In this document: positions 1 to 8,154 of the stretch, one piece after another
Numbering within the stretch: the stretch's first letter is position 1
Layout of the letters: each line of letters starts with the position of its first letter
NCBI GenBank assembly: GCA_031553935.1
Contig: JAVBKS010000029.1
Location: forward strand, 1-39,652
Origin: JAISDD01 sp031553935
GTDB taxonomy: Bacteria; Bacillota; Syntrophomonadia; Syntrophomonadales; Syntrophomonadaceae
DNA length: 39,652 nt
Direction: 5' to 3'
Notes under the pieces: model-generated
What the model was told of the DNA's origin: nothing
The model's database searches: none
Seen by the model: only the letters and a program-made list of their open reading frames with translations
Program-made: the position numbers and the translations under genes

Positions 1-21
1 CTTCCCGCACGCGCCTCATTT

Positions 22-153
22 TCAGGCGTGCGACTGTAATACGCCACATACATCCCGGCTTTCGGTCGGGATTTTCAAAACGGCACTGATAATCTTCTCG
101 TGGTCAAGATTTTTGTGCCATTTTTCAAGCTGCTTTAAAAGCTTTTTGTCCAA
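22..153 (-). pseudogene. Degraded N-terminal fragment of a TPR-type Firmicutes protein
   Basis: A 43-codon reading frame starts at TTG 153 behind a GGGAGG site at 162-168 and stops at 22-24. The product begins MDKKLLKQLEKWHKN and continues with IISAVLKIPTESRD. The pattern of LL.QLE.WH, then II..I..IP...RD, matches the start of TPR-repeat proteins common in Clostridia, in which the next residues are normally a YEL...LARA helix. Here the frame breaks right after ESRD and soon stops, so I read it as a truncated or frameshifted remnant. The family call comes from remembered patterns, not a search. Confidence 0.45.
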
Positions 154-211
154 TATTTTTGTCCTCCCAAAATCCATCTGCTAAGGTTTAGAAAATTAAC
201 GGAACTAACGC

Positions 212-1114
212 TTATTTAGTACGGACGGACAACAATCCCGCCAACTCTCCAAGTGCCAATTCAGAAATTTTACGGTCAGGCAGATGATAGTAATAATCCA
301 GTATGGCGGGGGCGCTTGCGATGTCGTCTATCCAAGTGGTCGCGTAAAGGATTTGCGTAAACTTCGGGAGTTTTCCCACCATCAGAAATAATCCCGTAAG
401 GTCGTTTGCAAAGGCTTCCCGCGCTTGTTTGTTGTCATAATTAAGGCTATGCCGATGAACGCGCCCCGTATAAAACACATCATCCATTTTTTTCGCGGCT
501 TGCCGTTTCGCTTGACCATCAACCCGCTCCCACTCGAAATCCATCAGCTTTGCGCTTTTAAAATCTTCAAAAACAGGTTGCTTTTGGCTTCGTATGTTTG
601 TCAGCGCAAGATAAATGCTGCCTTTCGTGTTGAAAAACTCAGCCTCTATAACAATAGCACCGCCAAAGCTGCCATCGGGATATTGGAACGCCAAACAGCT
701 CCCGGTATACAAAGGGGATTCTATTCTTTGGGGCGGTTTTTTACGCTGCTTCGGTTTATCTTTTGGCGTACTAATTTTTACAAGTAATTTATCGAGAGTG
801 GCACGACGTTTCTTCAAGAAATTTTCGTTTGCGCCGAGTTTGTGGCAAACATTGATATTGTTGCCCTGCTGTATGTTTTCTTGCACCTCTGCAAGCAACT
901 CATTGTTTAAGGCGCAGACATCCCAAAGACATTGCGCTAATGGAAAAAGCACATTATCTGCGTCCTCGTTATCATTCAAGCTGTCTGTAAATTGTACCAG
1001 AATATCTTTATAAATAGATTCCGGTTCCATACCGGCATTATACTTTTCAAAAAAGGTTTCCTTAACATCGAAAGACGTATCATTCTCATAGATGCCGTGT
1101 CCCCAAGTACCCAA
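212..1114 (-). CDS. DUF4259 domain protein
   Basis: A 300-residue protein opening with MGTWGHGIYENDTSFDV, the hallmark of DUF4259 (MGTWG-G-F-ND-A-D). DUF4259 normally covers about the first 110-120 residues; the lysine- and proline-rich stretch near residue 115-130 looks like a linker to a second alpha/beta domain that I do not recognise. There is no signal peptide or membrane segment, so it is probably cytoplasmic. The start is TTG at 1114, preceded by a G-rich Shine-Dalgarno (GGGGGTGG). The biochemical function of the family is unknown. It sits on the minus strand just upstream of the TPR fragment, with which it may once have formed an operon. Confidence 0.75.
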   Translation of the reverse strand: MGTWGHGIYENDTSFDVKETFFEKYNAGMEPESIYKDILVQFTDSLNDNEDADNVLFPLAQCLWDVCALNNELLAEVQENIQQGNNINVCHKLGANENFLKKRRATLDKLLVKISTPKDKPKQRKKPPQRIESPLYTGSCLAFQYPDGSFGGAIVIEAEFFNTKGSIYLALTNIRSQKQPVFEDFKSAKLMDFEWERVDGQAKRQAAKKMDDVFYTGRVHRHSLNYDNKQAREAFANDLTGLFLMVGKLPKFTQILYATTWIDDIASAPAILDYYYHLPDRKISELALGELAGLLSVRTK

Positions 1115-1311
1115 ACGACCACCCCCATAAAAACAAATACTGTTCGTCCGCCTTATCCTGCAAATATTAACTGCTCTTCAATAGCCATTATACGGCATTT
1201 AGGCGGATAAATCCAGATTCGAGTTATAGAGTAACGTGATTAAACAAGCTGCCTCATTTAACTTTTCAAATGAGGGAATTATTATGAGTAAGCTAAATTA
1301 AAGCATACGCC

Positions 1312-1340
1312 TTGATTTTCGCATCGCCATCGACTATAAT
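1312..1340 (+). promoter_or_regulatory. Sigma-A-type promoter of the AAA/DUF4143 gene
   Basis: TTGATT (1312-1317), a 17-nt spacer, and a perfect TATAAT (1335-1340). It lies about 35 bp before the start of the ATPase gene, so the transcript would have a short leader. Confidence 0.65.
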
Positions 1341-1375
1341 AATATGAAATATTAAATTAGTCGGAGATGATTCTC

Positions 1376-2599
1376 GTGTATATTCACCGACACATGGAAG
1401 AAACAGTTTCAAAAGTTGCAAAAATGTTTGGTTCTGTCTTGGTGACAGGTCCAAGACAAGTCGGCAAAACCACCTTATTAAAGCAAGTTGCGCGCGAAGT
1501 TGCTTATGTTACCCTTGACGATCCAATTATGTTGCAGTCAGCCATTGACGAACCGGGGACTTTTTTTAAAATAACTCCTCCTCCTGTTTTTGTCGATGAA
1601 ATCCAATATGCGCCGAACTTATTTCCGCACATCAAAATGATTGTGGACAGCGAAAAGAAAAAGGGACAGTTCTACCTTTCGGGGTCTCAACAATTCAAAA
1701 TGATGAAGAATGTCAGCGAGTCGCTCGCCGGTCGGCTGGGAATCATGAATCTGCTCGGTTTGTCCCTGCGCGAAATAAATGGCATCGGCTTTAACAAACC
1801 CTTTATCCCTACAAACGAGTACTTTAATGAAAGGCGTAAATTTGATAGCAAGACGGATTTCAAGTCAATTTGGGAAACCATTTACCGTGGAAGTATGCCG
1901 GAACTGTACGCTAATGCAGACTATGACTGGAATATATTCTACGGCGCTTATGTCAGGACTTACATTGAACGCGATGTCCGCGAGCTGACACAGGTCGGCG
2001 ACGAGGTGAAGTTCCTAAAATTTATGACGGTCGTAGCAAGCTGTACAGGTCAGCTCCTGAATCTTGCTTCTGTAGCGCGCGATGTCGGCATCAGTCAACC
2101 TACCGCTGAAAGATGGCTCTCTATCCTTATCGCGTCAAACCTTGTGTATCTGCTTCAGCCCTACTATACAAACGTAATCAAACGGGCTGTGAAAACGCCG
2201 AAACTGTACTTCCTTGACACAGGGCTTGCGGCATATCTTACCCGCTGGAGCACGGTTGATGTGCTGATGAATGGAGCTATGGCGGGAGCGTTCTTTGAAA
2301 CCTTTGTCATTTCAGAGATTATAAAGAGCTACTACAATGCTGGTGTTCTGGATTTACCATTATATTTTTATCGTGACAAAGAACAAAACGAAATTGACTT
2401 GCTTATTTGCCAAGACGGTCAACTGTACCCTATAGAAATCAAAAAACACGCCGATCCGAGTAAAGATGATATTAAAGCATTTTCACAGCTCGATAAATTG
2501 ACCGAACTGAAAAGAGGAGCAGGCTGTATAATCTGCAACTATGACAGGTTTACCGCACTTACAAGTGATGTTGTAATTGTTCCTGTGAGCTTGATTTAA
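1376..2599 (+). CDS. AAA-family ATP-binding protein with C-terminal DUF4143
   Basis: Single-polypeptide ATPase of the AAA_14 / DUF4143 family. Walker A is GPRQVGKTT at about residues 25-33 and Walker B is VFVDEIQ at about 72-78. A winged-helix-like part (VARDVGISQPTAERWLSIL) follows, and the C-terminus (FYRDKEQNEIDLLI, then PIEIK) has the PD-(D/E)XK-like look of DUF4143. I chose GTG 1376 rather than the upstream in-frame ATG 1367 because CGGAG (1362-1366) sits 9 nt before it, and because family members begin near Y-I-x-R-H. These proteins are common, often horizontally moved, and their role is not settled; antitoxin-like or regulatory roles have been proposed. It is a monocistronic gene with its own promoter. 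Confidence 0.85.
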   Translation: MYIHRHMEETVSKVAKMFGSVLVTGPRQVGKTTLLKQVAREVAYVTLDDPIMLQSAIDEPGTFFKITPPPVFVDEIQYAPNLFPHIKMIVDSEKKKGQFYLSGSQQFKMMKNVSESLAGRLGIMNLLGLSLREINGIGFNKPFIPTNEYFNERRKFDSKTDFKSIWETIYRGSMPELYANADYDWNIFYGAYVRTYIERDVRELTQVGDEVKFLKFMTVVASCTGQLLNLASVARDVGISQPTAERWLSILIASNLVYLLQPYYTNVIKRAVKTPKLYFLDTGLAAYLTRWSTVDVLMNGAMAGAFFETFVISEIIKSYYNAGVLDLPLYFYRDKEQNEIDLLICQDGQLYPIEIKKHADPSKDDIKAFSQLDKLTELKRGAGCIICNYDRFTALTSDVVIVPVSLI

Positions 2600-2632
2600 T
2601 GCACAGTAAAATGGCAGTGCCAGAAAAAATAA

Positions 2633-2926
2633 GAACAAGAAAAAAAGGCTGACTATCTAGGTGTTTCGAGGCCGCCCCTGTCACGTGGGCTTGGTCGTAT
2701 TCAGGATGAAGAAATTATCCAGATCGACATGCGCGAAGTGCAAATCCTTAATCAGATTGCATTGAAGGTAAGGGCACTGGTTCCTAGTTTTGAAGCTTTT
2801 TCGCAAGAAAAGTCAGCTTCATATGAACTATTAAGAATACGGCAATTCTACGTAAAAAGTAATGGCTTTATCACCATAGGCAACATTCATATGGCATCCA
2901 TTCGTGTTATTACAGATATTCCATAA
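2633..2926 (+). pseudogene. Crp/Fnr-family regulator remnant (C-terminal HTH only)
   Basis: Directly after a TAA at 2630-2632, the frame reads ADYLGVSRPPLSRGLGRIQD and then EEIIQID-REVQIL. This is the recognition-helix region and wing of Crp/Fnr transcription factors, whose consensus is ADYLGVSRP-LSREL-RM--EGLI. The cyclic-nucleotide-binding domain and dimer helix are missing, and no start codon lies upstream of the HTH. Homology should end near position 2760. The rest of the frame to the stop at 2924-2926 runs antisense into the neighbouring kinase gene and is probably not native. I am fairly sure of the family and sure that it is not an intact gene. Confidence 0.65.
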
Positions 2927-4252
2927 TTCGTGTAACCCCAGACCATCGTGTTTTTCTTTTGTTGTAAAGCCTTTAGAAAAAATCTGTTTGGTGTCGATGT
3001 CACTCACAGTTGGGTTAGTTATGGATAAAAGAAACTTTCCTGTATGAAGTTTGGTTGAAAAGTAGATGATTTTTTTCTCAGTTTTAATCGTCTCTTCGAT
3101 CGCGTTGTCAAGCAGGATCCCTAGAATTTTGGAGGTGCTTATTTCACTTAGTTCAAGCTTGGATGCATCTGCTGCACAGGCAATATTAATGGAGATGCCG
3201 TTCCTTGAAGCGCTATCAATTTTTTCGATAATGACAGAATAAAAGGCGGGATTTAAAGGAAGCATCTCATAAATTTCAAGATTTGCACCAGATTGAGAGA
3301 TGGCACCATATACTTTTTGGTGATAGGCTTTAAGTCTGTCATAGTCTCTAATTTCGAAGAAACCGTTATACACTTGCATCATATTGTACATATCATGTTT
3401 TAACGTTCTAAATTGATCAATAGTAGAAACAAATGACTCAATAAGAATGTTTTTTCTCTCATTGCTCATTCTATAATGCTGCATTTTCTCATGGTTATAT
3501 TCATTTCGCAGAATGTTAAGCCAAAGCAGTAGTAAGAAAAAAAATATTAAACAAATCTCGATAATGCTGCTCATGCCGATTGCAATTCGCATTAAGGAAT
3601 AAGATGCTGCATATAGCAGCAAATAGTAAAAAAAACTTTTGGCTAATTCACAGCCAACTGAATGTTCACTAATAACAGAATAATTCTCAAACCACATTTT
3701 TCTTCTTTTAATATAAGGAACATATATAAGCAATGCAATTAAGCTAAAGAGGACAAGAAGCATATTGGAAATAAAAAATAAATTATAGGCAAGTTCCGCT
3801 TGGTTTGAGATAGTATAGCAGCAGAAAACAAGGATGAGGTCGAATACTACAAATTCACACAATAGAAACAAATAGCCATTTCTGGCAGACATGACGCTAT
3901 ATTTTGGGTTTAGTTTCGCAATTCTAGAATTAATAAAATAGAAAAGCAAGAGGTAATAAGGAGGCGCTAGGAAAAAGATTTTGTGAATACGTAATATTGA
4001 GTGCATGGGATTCAGGAATAGGAGTTCTCCGGCAAAAAGTAAAGCAAATACAAAGCCAACCCGCATACGTCCTATCACACGGTATTCTTTTTCATAAAGA
4101 CCTGTTTGGATGATAGAGAATACAGTGAAATTTATCGTATAGATTATTACGGCAGAAATATAGGCAAAAAATATATTGTTAGTACATTGGAAAAACGAAT
4201 TGAAAATGATGAAATCATATAAAAATTCCTTGCCTTGAAGTTCAGTAAACAA
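2831..4252 (-). CDS. Orphan GHKL-type (AgrC/CitA-like) membrane sensor histidine kinase
   Basis: A 473-residue kinase. Residues 1 to about 245 are strongly hydrophobic with six or seven membrane segments. The dimerisation/phosphorylation helix contains TLKHDMYNMM with candidate phospho-His 286. The ATPase part has an N-box (LLDNAIEE) and a G-box (GLGLHELWNICNN). This layout is that of peptide-sensing AgrC-like kinases, which autophosphorylate and pass phosphate to LytTR-type regulators. No response regulator, peptide or AgrB-like gene is nearby, so its partner lies elsewhere or is lost. The start is TTG 4252 behind GGAGGGTGG. Residues around 192 (SVISE...LAKSF) recur in the kinase-less protein at 15951-16766, at the same distance from the N-terminus. 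Confidence 0.85.
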   Translation of the reverse strand: MFTELQGKEFLYDFIIFNSFFQCTNNIFFAYISAVIIYTINFTVFSIIQTGLYEKEYRVIGRMRVGFVFALLFAGELLFLNPMHSILRIHKIFFLAPPYYLLLFYFINSRIAKLNPKYSVMSARNGYLFLLCEFVVFDLILVFCCYTISNQAELAYNLFFISNMLLVLFSLIALLIYVPYIKRRKMWFENYSVISEHSVGCELAKSFFYYLLLYAASYSLMRIAIGMSSIIEICLIFFFLLLLWLNILRNEYNHEKMQHYRMSNERKNILIESFVSTIDQFRTLKHDMYNMMQVYNGFFEIRDYDRLKAYHQKVYGAISQSGANLEIYEMLPLNPAFYSVIIEKIDSASRNGISINIACAADASKLELSEISTSKILGILLDNAIEETIKTEKKIIYFSTKLHTGKFLLSITNPTVSDIDTKQIFSKGFTTKEKHDGLGLHELWNICNNTNGCHMNVAYGDKAITFYVELPYS

Positions 4253-4528
4253 TGGCCACCCTCCGGTTGTTTGATTTAAAGCTATAATTTATTTGGTGCG
4301 AATACCAGAGCTTTTGGGTAAAGGGAACAATGTCTAAAAGCAAATAGTAAATTTATGCGATTGTTAAAATCAAGAAAACAGTTTAGATTCCTGCCTTAGA
4401 ATGTAAAAAACGGATATTATCGCATGTGCAGGGCACCATTGATTATAAACCAAGATATTACATTTTTCAATTAGGTAGAAAAAGTACATCGAATCAGGCA
4501 GAATTTTGGATGAAGTGATATAGTTAGC

Positions 4529-4557
4529 TTGACACTTAAAATTGGTGGGATGATAAT
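4529..4557 (+). promoter_or_regulatory. Strong sigma-A promoter for DUF3788-tag operon
   Basis: Perfect TTGACA (4529-4534), a 17-nt spacer, then GATAAT (4552-4557, 5 of 6). It is 65 bp upstream of the DUF3788 start. The 4253-4621 gap otherwise holds only the kinase's RBS and nothing else I can recognise. Confidence 0.75.
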
Positions 4558-4621
4558 TGGACCTTTTTCCATACTCAAAGAATCGTAACACCGGTCCAAA
4601 AACCGAAAAGGGGGCACAAGA

Positions 4622-5071
4622 ATGGCTGAACAATTACTGCGTGACCCCGACGTTGAGCCAACAAACGAGATTATCGCCGAAAGTCTTGATATAGCGAACT
4701 TCACATACATAAAATTCATAGAAGGCCTGAAAAACCTCAATATTGACTTGGAATACCGTTACTACTCTGATGGAAAAGCATGGCTCGGAAAAGGTCTGTA
4801 TAGATGGATAGGTGTTCGCGGCGGTCAGAAAGAAATAACGGCTTGCTGGGTTTCGATCTTTAAAGGCTTTTTCAAGGTAACAATATACATTCCCGAAAGA
4901 TCACGCACAGAAGCGCTAAGCCTTGCGCTTGGAGGTGACATCAGAAGAATGATTGAAGATTCTGTGCAAATGGGAAAACTAAGGTTCTTTCCGCTTGTTT
5001 TCGAATTGAGATCAGATGAATTGCTTGATCAAATCTATATGCTGATTGATTTTAGAAAAAATTTAGAGTGA
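4622..5071 (+). CDS. DUF3788 family protein
   Basis: A 149-residue soluble protein. The features YRYYSDGKAWLGKGLYRW, the WVSIFKGFFKVTIYIPER strand pair, and the RFFPLVFELRSDELLDQIY ending fit the DUF3788 family (about 140 residues). Clostridial members often sit beside small repair or regulatory genes; no activity is established. The start ATG follows AAGGGGGCACAAGA. It ends 10 nt before tag and shares its promoter at 4529-4557, so the two are almost certainly cotranscribed. No transmembrane or export signal is visible. Confidence 0.75.
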   Translation: MAEQLLRDPDVEPTNEIIAESLDIANFTYIKFIEGLKNLNIDLEYRYYSDGKAWLGKGLYRWIGVRGGQKEITACWVSIFKGFFKVTIYIPERSRTEALSLALGGDIRRMIEDSVQMGKLRFFPLVFELRSDELLDQIYMLIDFRKNLE

Positions 5072-5081
5072 GGAAAAATCG

Positions 5082-5693
5082 ATGAATGACCCAATCCGAT
5101 GTTTTGGAGATACCCCCATATACATAGATTATCACGATAACGAATGGGGGCGGCCTGTGCATGAGGACCGCAAGCTGTTCGAAATGCTGATTCTTGAAGG
5201 CGCGCAGGCAGGGCTTTCCTGGATTACTGTGCTGAAAAAACGAAAAGCATACCGAGAGGCTTTTGATGGGTTTGACCCGGCCAAAGTTGCCCTTTATGAC
5301 GATGAGAAAATCGCTGAGCTCTTGGCGAATGAGGGGATAATCAGAAATCGGCTAAAAATTAATGCTGCCATAATCAATGCCAAGCTATTTGTAGAAATCC
5401 AGAAGCAACACGGCAGCTTTGACAAATTCATTTGGGCATATGTAAATTATACTCCGATTGTTGGCAACTGGGAAAAAACAGGAGATATACCCACTACTAC
5501 TCTTGTTTCCGACAAGATCAGCAAAGATTTGAAGAAAATGGGCTTTAAGTTTGTAGGTTCGACTATCATTTATTCATTTATGCAGGCGGTGGGCATGGTT
5601 AATGACCATCTTAAATCGTGTTGTGTTTATGAGGAGGTACTAAATGCTGATATTGCTTCAAAAAAGAAGAAGCGAAAGGCAATACCTTCTTGA
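5082..5693 (+). CDS. tag: DNA-3-methyladenine glycosylase I
   Basis: Base-excision repair enzyme that removes 3-methyladenine from alkylated DNA. The 203-residue protein matches the Tag family (about 190) along its length: an RCFGDTPIY start with Cys7, DYHDNEWG with the N-terminal His, ILEGAQAGLSW with the conserved Glu and Trp of the base pocket, and NDHLKSCC near the C-terminus. The two Cys and two His are the family's zinc-binding set. A basic tail (KKKKRKA) extends past the zinc site. It is translated from ATG 5082 behind GTGAGG and forms an operon with the DUF3788 gene. A strong hairpin follows it. Confidence 0.95.
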   Translation: MNDPIRCFGDTPIYIDYHDNEWGRPVHEDRKLFEMLILEGAQAGLSWITVLKKRKAYREAFDGFDPAKVALYDDEKIAELLANEGIIRNRLKINAAIINAKLFVEIQKQHGSFDKFIWAYVNYTPIVGNWEKTGDIPTTTLVSDKISKDLKKMGFKFVGSTIIYSFMQAVGMVNDHLKSCCVYEEVLNADIASKKKKRKAIPS

Positions 5694-5762
5694 GTCTAAC
5701 ATTGCGTCTAGGCTCATCCTTGTATGGCATTTTGCAAATGGGAATACAGCGCCAAGCATAGT

Positions 5763-5793
5763 TTCAAAAACTCCCTTTTAGGGAGTTTTTGAA
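5763..5793. terminator. Bidirectional terminator between tag and the Fn3-repeat gene
   Basis: A perfect 13-bp stem (TTCAAAAACTCCC / GGGAGTTTTTGAA) with a 5-nt loop. The T- and A-runs lie inside the stem, so it can end the plus-strand tag operon and the convergent minus-strand gene that ends at 5857. Confidence 0.8.
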
Positions 5794-5856
5794 TTGAATA
5801 GGTATTTTAGCGATTTTGTTTTAAGTTGGCTTTAGAGCATGGTTTCGAAAATTAAT

Positions 5857-6864
5857 TTATGCCAAAGTTTGAAAAACATCTCCCAGACCATATAGATCCT
5901 GAGCGTTGACAATCCCATACACGCGGTAATGATACACGGTGTTGGGGGTGAGGCCTGTAAGCTGCAATGAGAAAAGTCCGCCCGTAGGGCTTGGTAATGG
6001 AGCGGAAACTCGTGTTTTAACAGCAAAGGTCGGATCGGTACTGTATTCGACACCAATTTCCATAAGCACAGCACCGGTCGAATGCACCTCAAATACATTG
6101 CCCGCTAGTAATACGGAAGTAGAGGTGATCTCGGTGGGAACCCCGTTGAAAATCTCTATTAAAATAAACGTTCTGAACGACTTAATCTCGCCATAATAGC
6201 GAACACCGCCGGAAACCGCATAAGCCCGGTAGTAATACGTTGTGATAGGAAGGAGGTTGGAGAGCGGCACATCAAAGGGGGTGATCGCTTGGGCGGCAGC
6301 TGTGGATATGCTTCCTGATAGATTTGGAAACAGAGAATACTCAATTCCTACTTCCGTGGGTGGCAGCGGCAGATTGGTGTAGGAACTGTTACGGATGGTA
6401 GCTGTAGTATCCAGAACATCAAAGGGATCTCCGGTAATGACAAGCGGAACGGCAGCACCAGAAGTAGTGAAGGAACGTATTTCTCCGACACAGCGACTGC
6501 TGCCTGCAATGACAAAGGCTCGGTAATAATAGATAGTATTCGGTGAAAGTCCTGTTAACTGTACATTATACTGTGGCGAAACTGCCACTAAAGCATCTTG
6601 GCTCATAGACATTGTTGGACTTAGAGCGTATTCTACGCCTGCTTGGATGATTTGCATGCTGGCGTTAACGATAATGTTTCCAACAATCAGGGCGGAACTT
6701 GCTGTGATATTCATGGCAGTGCCGGTTATTGGCGGTAGGCAGTCTGGAATTGATGGGGGACATGGTTTGCAAACCAAAAAACAACAACCTTGGCATGGCC
6801 GCTGACAACACGCTGATGCGCAATGTTGGGAGCATGGGCGAAACTTTTTACAATAGCAATTCAT
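5857..6864 (-). CDS. Cys-rich protein with three fibronectin-III-like repeats (putative surface or spore-layer protein)
   Basis: A 335-residue protein with two parts. The first 42 residues contain 12 cysteines, including CC pairs (CCQRPCQGCC), and no hydrophobic signal peptide. Three tandem modules of about 95-100 residues follow. Each carries a GVEYS-like strand, an L-GL-PNT-YYYRA turn and a YGE--SF-T end, which is a bacterial Fn3-like pattern. Cys-rich heads without a signal are typical of proteins assembled by disulfide cross-linking from the mother cell into spore coat or exosporium, but that role is inferred here. The ATG follows AAGGAGAGATCACA. A 30-bp piece resembling its repeat 1 recurs at 9308-9337. 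Confidence 0.7.
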   Translation of the reverse strand: MNCYCKKFRPCSQHCASACCQRPCQGCCFLVCKPCPPSIPDCLPPITGTAMNITASSALIVGNIIVNASMQIIQAGVEYALSPTMSMSQDALVAVSPQYNVQLTGLSPNTIYYYRAFVIAGSSRCVGEIRSFTTSGAAVPLVITGDPFDVLDTTATIRNSSYTNLPLPPTEVGIEYSLFPNLSGSISTAAAQAITPFDVPLSNLLPITTYYYRAYAVSGGVRYYGEIKSFRTFILIEIFNGVPTEITSTSVLLAGNVFEVHSTGAVLMEIGVEYSTDPTFAVKTRVSAPLPSPTGGLFSLQLTGLTPNTVYHYRVYGIVNAQDLYGLGDVFQTLA

Positions 6865-7020
6865 TGTGATCTCTCCTTGTAGCGAAACTGAATAAGGATT
6901 TCCTTTTACTATTGTATTGCTATCAAATACCTTAGGTTACCCATTTGTACCAAATGATGGTACAGTAAAAATGGAATATTTACAATAATGAGAAATCTTG
7001 ATTCCGAACTTTGTGTATTA

Positions 7021-7157
7021 GCGCCGGGAACCGCAAGACCATCAAGGAATATGGATTCAGGTTGAAGAGCTTTCAGGTCCGACACGCTTTTTCCAAGCGT
7101 AAGTGAGCCGCTTGTGGAGAAAGGAACTACTGTCTTTCCAGAAAGCCCAGTTAATTG
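7021..7157 (-). pseudogene. Flavodoxin C-terminal remnant
   Basis: On the minus strand, after a TAG, the frame reads LSGKTVVPFSTSGSLTLGKS, then SDLKALQPES, then LDGLAV. This is the last strand-loop-helix segment of flavodoxin-like proteins (GKT-VPF-TSG-S--G-S---L). The FMN phosphate-binding N-terminal two thirds and a start are missing, and the downstream frame loses similarity after about 7021. It lies immediately downstream of the MBL lipoprotein gene on the same strand, suggesting that a redox gene was deleted. The remainder of the 6865-7196 gap shows nothing else recognisable apart from the Fn3 gene's RBS. Confidence 0.65.
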
Positions 7158-7196
7158 CTACAAATAGCAGTATACTCTTTTCGTTGTTGAACTCCC

Positions 7197-8015
7197 CTAC
7201 TGTAAATCTCTGTTCGTTTTCATAAGATTCTCATATGAAATCGTGTCCGATCCGTGACCGTGATAAAGGATCATGTCTGCTGGGAACCTAAGCTTTTTAA
7301 ACTTTTCTATTGAAGCCTGTCTGTCTTGCTCATTTCCGCCCGGATGCCTGGAGCTGCCTACGATAGTAGGCATGATGGCGTCTCCGCCGATCATAATGTT
7401 TTCATTCTTAAAATATAAAACGCTGTCACCTTCAGTATGGCCGGGCAGATGAATGATTTCTATGGAGTAACCGGCAATTTCATAAACACCCTCCGAGAAC
7501 GTGTTTGCGTCCGCTTGGGTGGTTCCCTCAAATCCGTTTTCAATGGAGCAGTTGCGCACCGGGTCAAGCATATAGGGTTTATCCAGTTCGTGAATATACA
7601 CCTTGGCATTAGGGTTTGCCGTCAGCGCCTCATCCAAACCCCGAAGTTTGTCCCAATGCCCATGTGTAATCAATATCGCTTCTACTCCGCCGATGGACTT
7701 GATATAATTAGCCACTTCATCATCGTATTTGCCCGGATCGACAAGAATGTTTCCTTTTTCGGAACTGATCACCTGAAATGTAGCAGTCCAAGCTGCAGGG
7801 CTGGTGCTGTCAAAACTTCTTACGTTCACCGGAAAGGCTGCTGTTGGTGATGTATTTTCGGCGGATACCGATGTTGACGCAGGGGTAGATGGCTGCTCTG
7901 ACATTGTGCTGCCGGTTGGGGTGATTTCTGAGATATTTGCATTTTCTGAAGCGCTACAGGCCGCCAATGTCAAGGCAATCATAGCTGACATAACGATAGA
8001 TGCTATCTTTTTCAT
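7197..8015 (-). CDS. MBL-fold metallo-hydrolase lipoprotein
   Basis: A 272-residue exported protein. A hydrophobic leader ends in the lipobox LAAC (lipidated Cys about residue 20), followed by a Ser/Thr/Pro-rich linker to about residue 60 and then a metallo-beta-lactamase fold. Metal motifs are THGHWD (His118, His120, Asp122), LPGHTEGD (His193), GGDAIM and YHGHGSD. The usual HxHxDH has Lys123 in place of the last His, so one of the two metal sites may be weakened. Substrate is unknown; relatives are hydrolases or thiolesterases anchored outside the membrane. ATG 8015 follows AAGGAAAAGAGGAATAACA. It is downstream of the PPOX gene on the same strand and may belong to that transcript. Confidence 0.85.
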   Translation of the reverse strand: MKKIASIVMSAMIALTLAACSASENANISEITPTGSTMSEQPSTPASTSVSAENTSPTAAFPVNVRSFDSTSPAAWTATFQVISSEKGNILVDPGKYDDEVANYIKSIGGVEAILITHGHWDKLRGLDEALTANPNAKVYIHELDKPYMLDPVRNCSIENGFEGTTQADANTFSEGVYEIAGYSIEIIHLPGHTEGDSVLYFKNENIMIGGDAIMPTIVGSSRHPGGNEQDRQASIEKFKKLRFPADMILYHGHGSDTISYENLMKTNRDLQ

Positions 8016-8154
8016 TGTTATTCCTCTTTTCCTTCTTTATTTACAGGCTGATTCAGCCATGTGTCTTCGTTCTGAAATAACTTATCCACAAAAATTGGTG
8101 TCTGTGTTCAAGAGCTCATTGCTATTTCCTGGGCAAAGTCACTCTTTGGTATGC

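Noticed and set aside
425..1013. Plus-strand open frames of 120 and 132 codons
   Set aside because: They lie antisense inside the DUF4259 gene, have no RBS, and show no protein-like pattern.
4370..4740. Minus-strand frames of 87 and 89 codons upstream of DUF3788
   Set aside because: They overlap the DUF3788 promoter and start in antisense, with no RBS or recognisable sequence.
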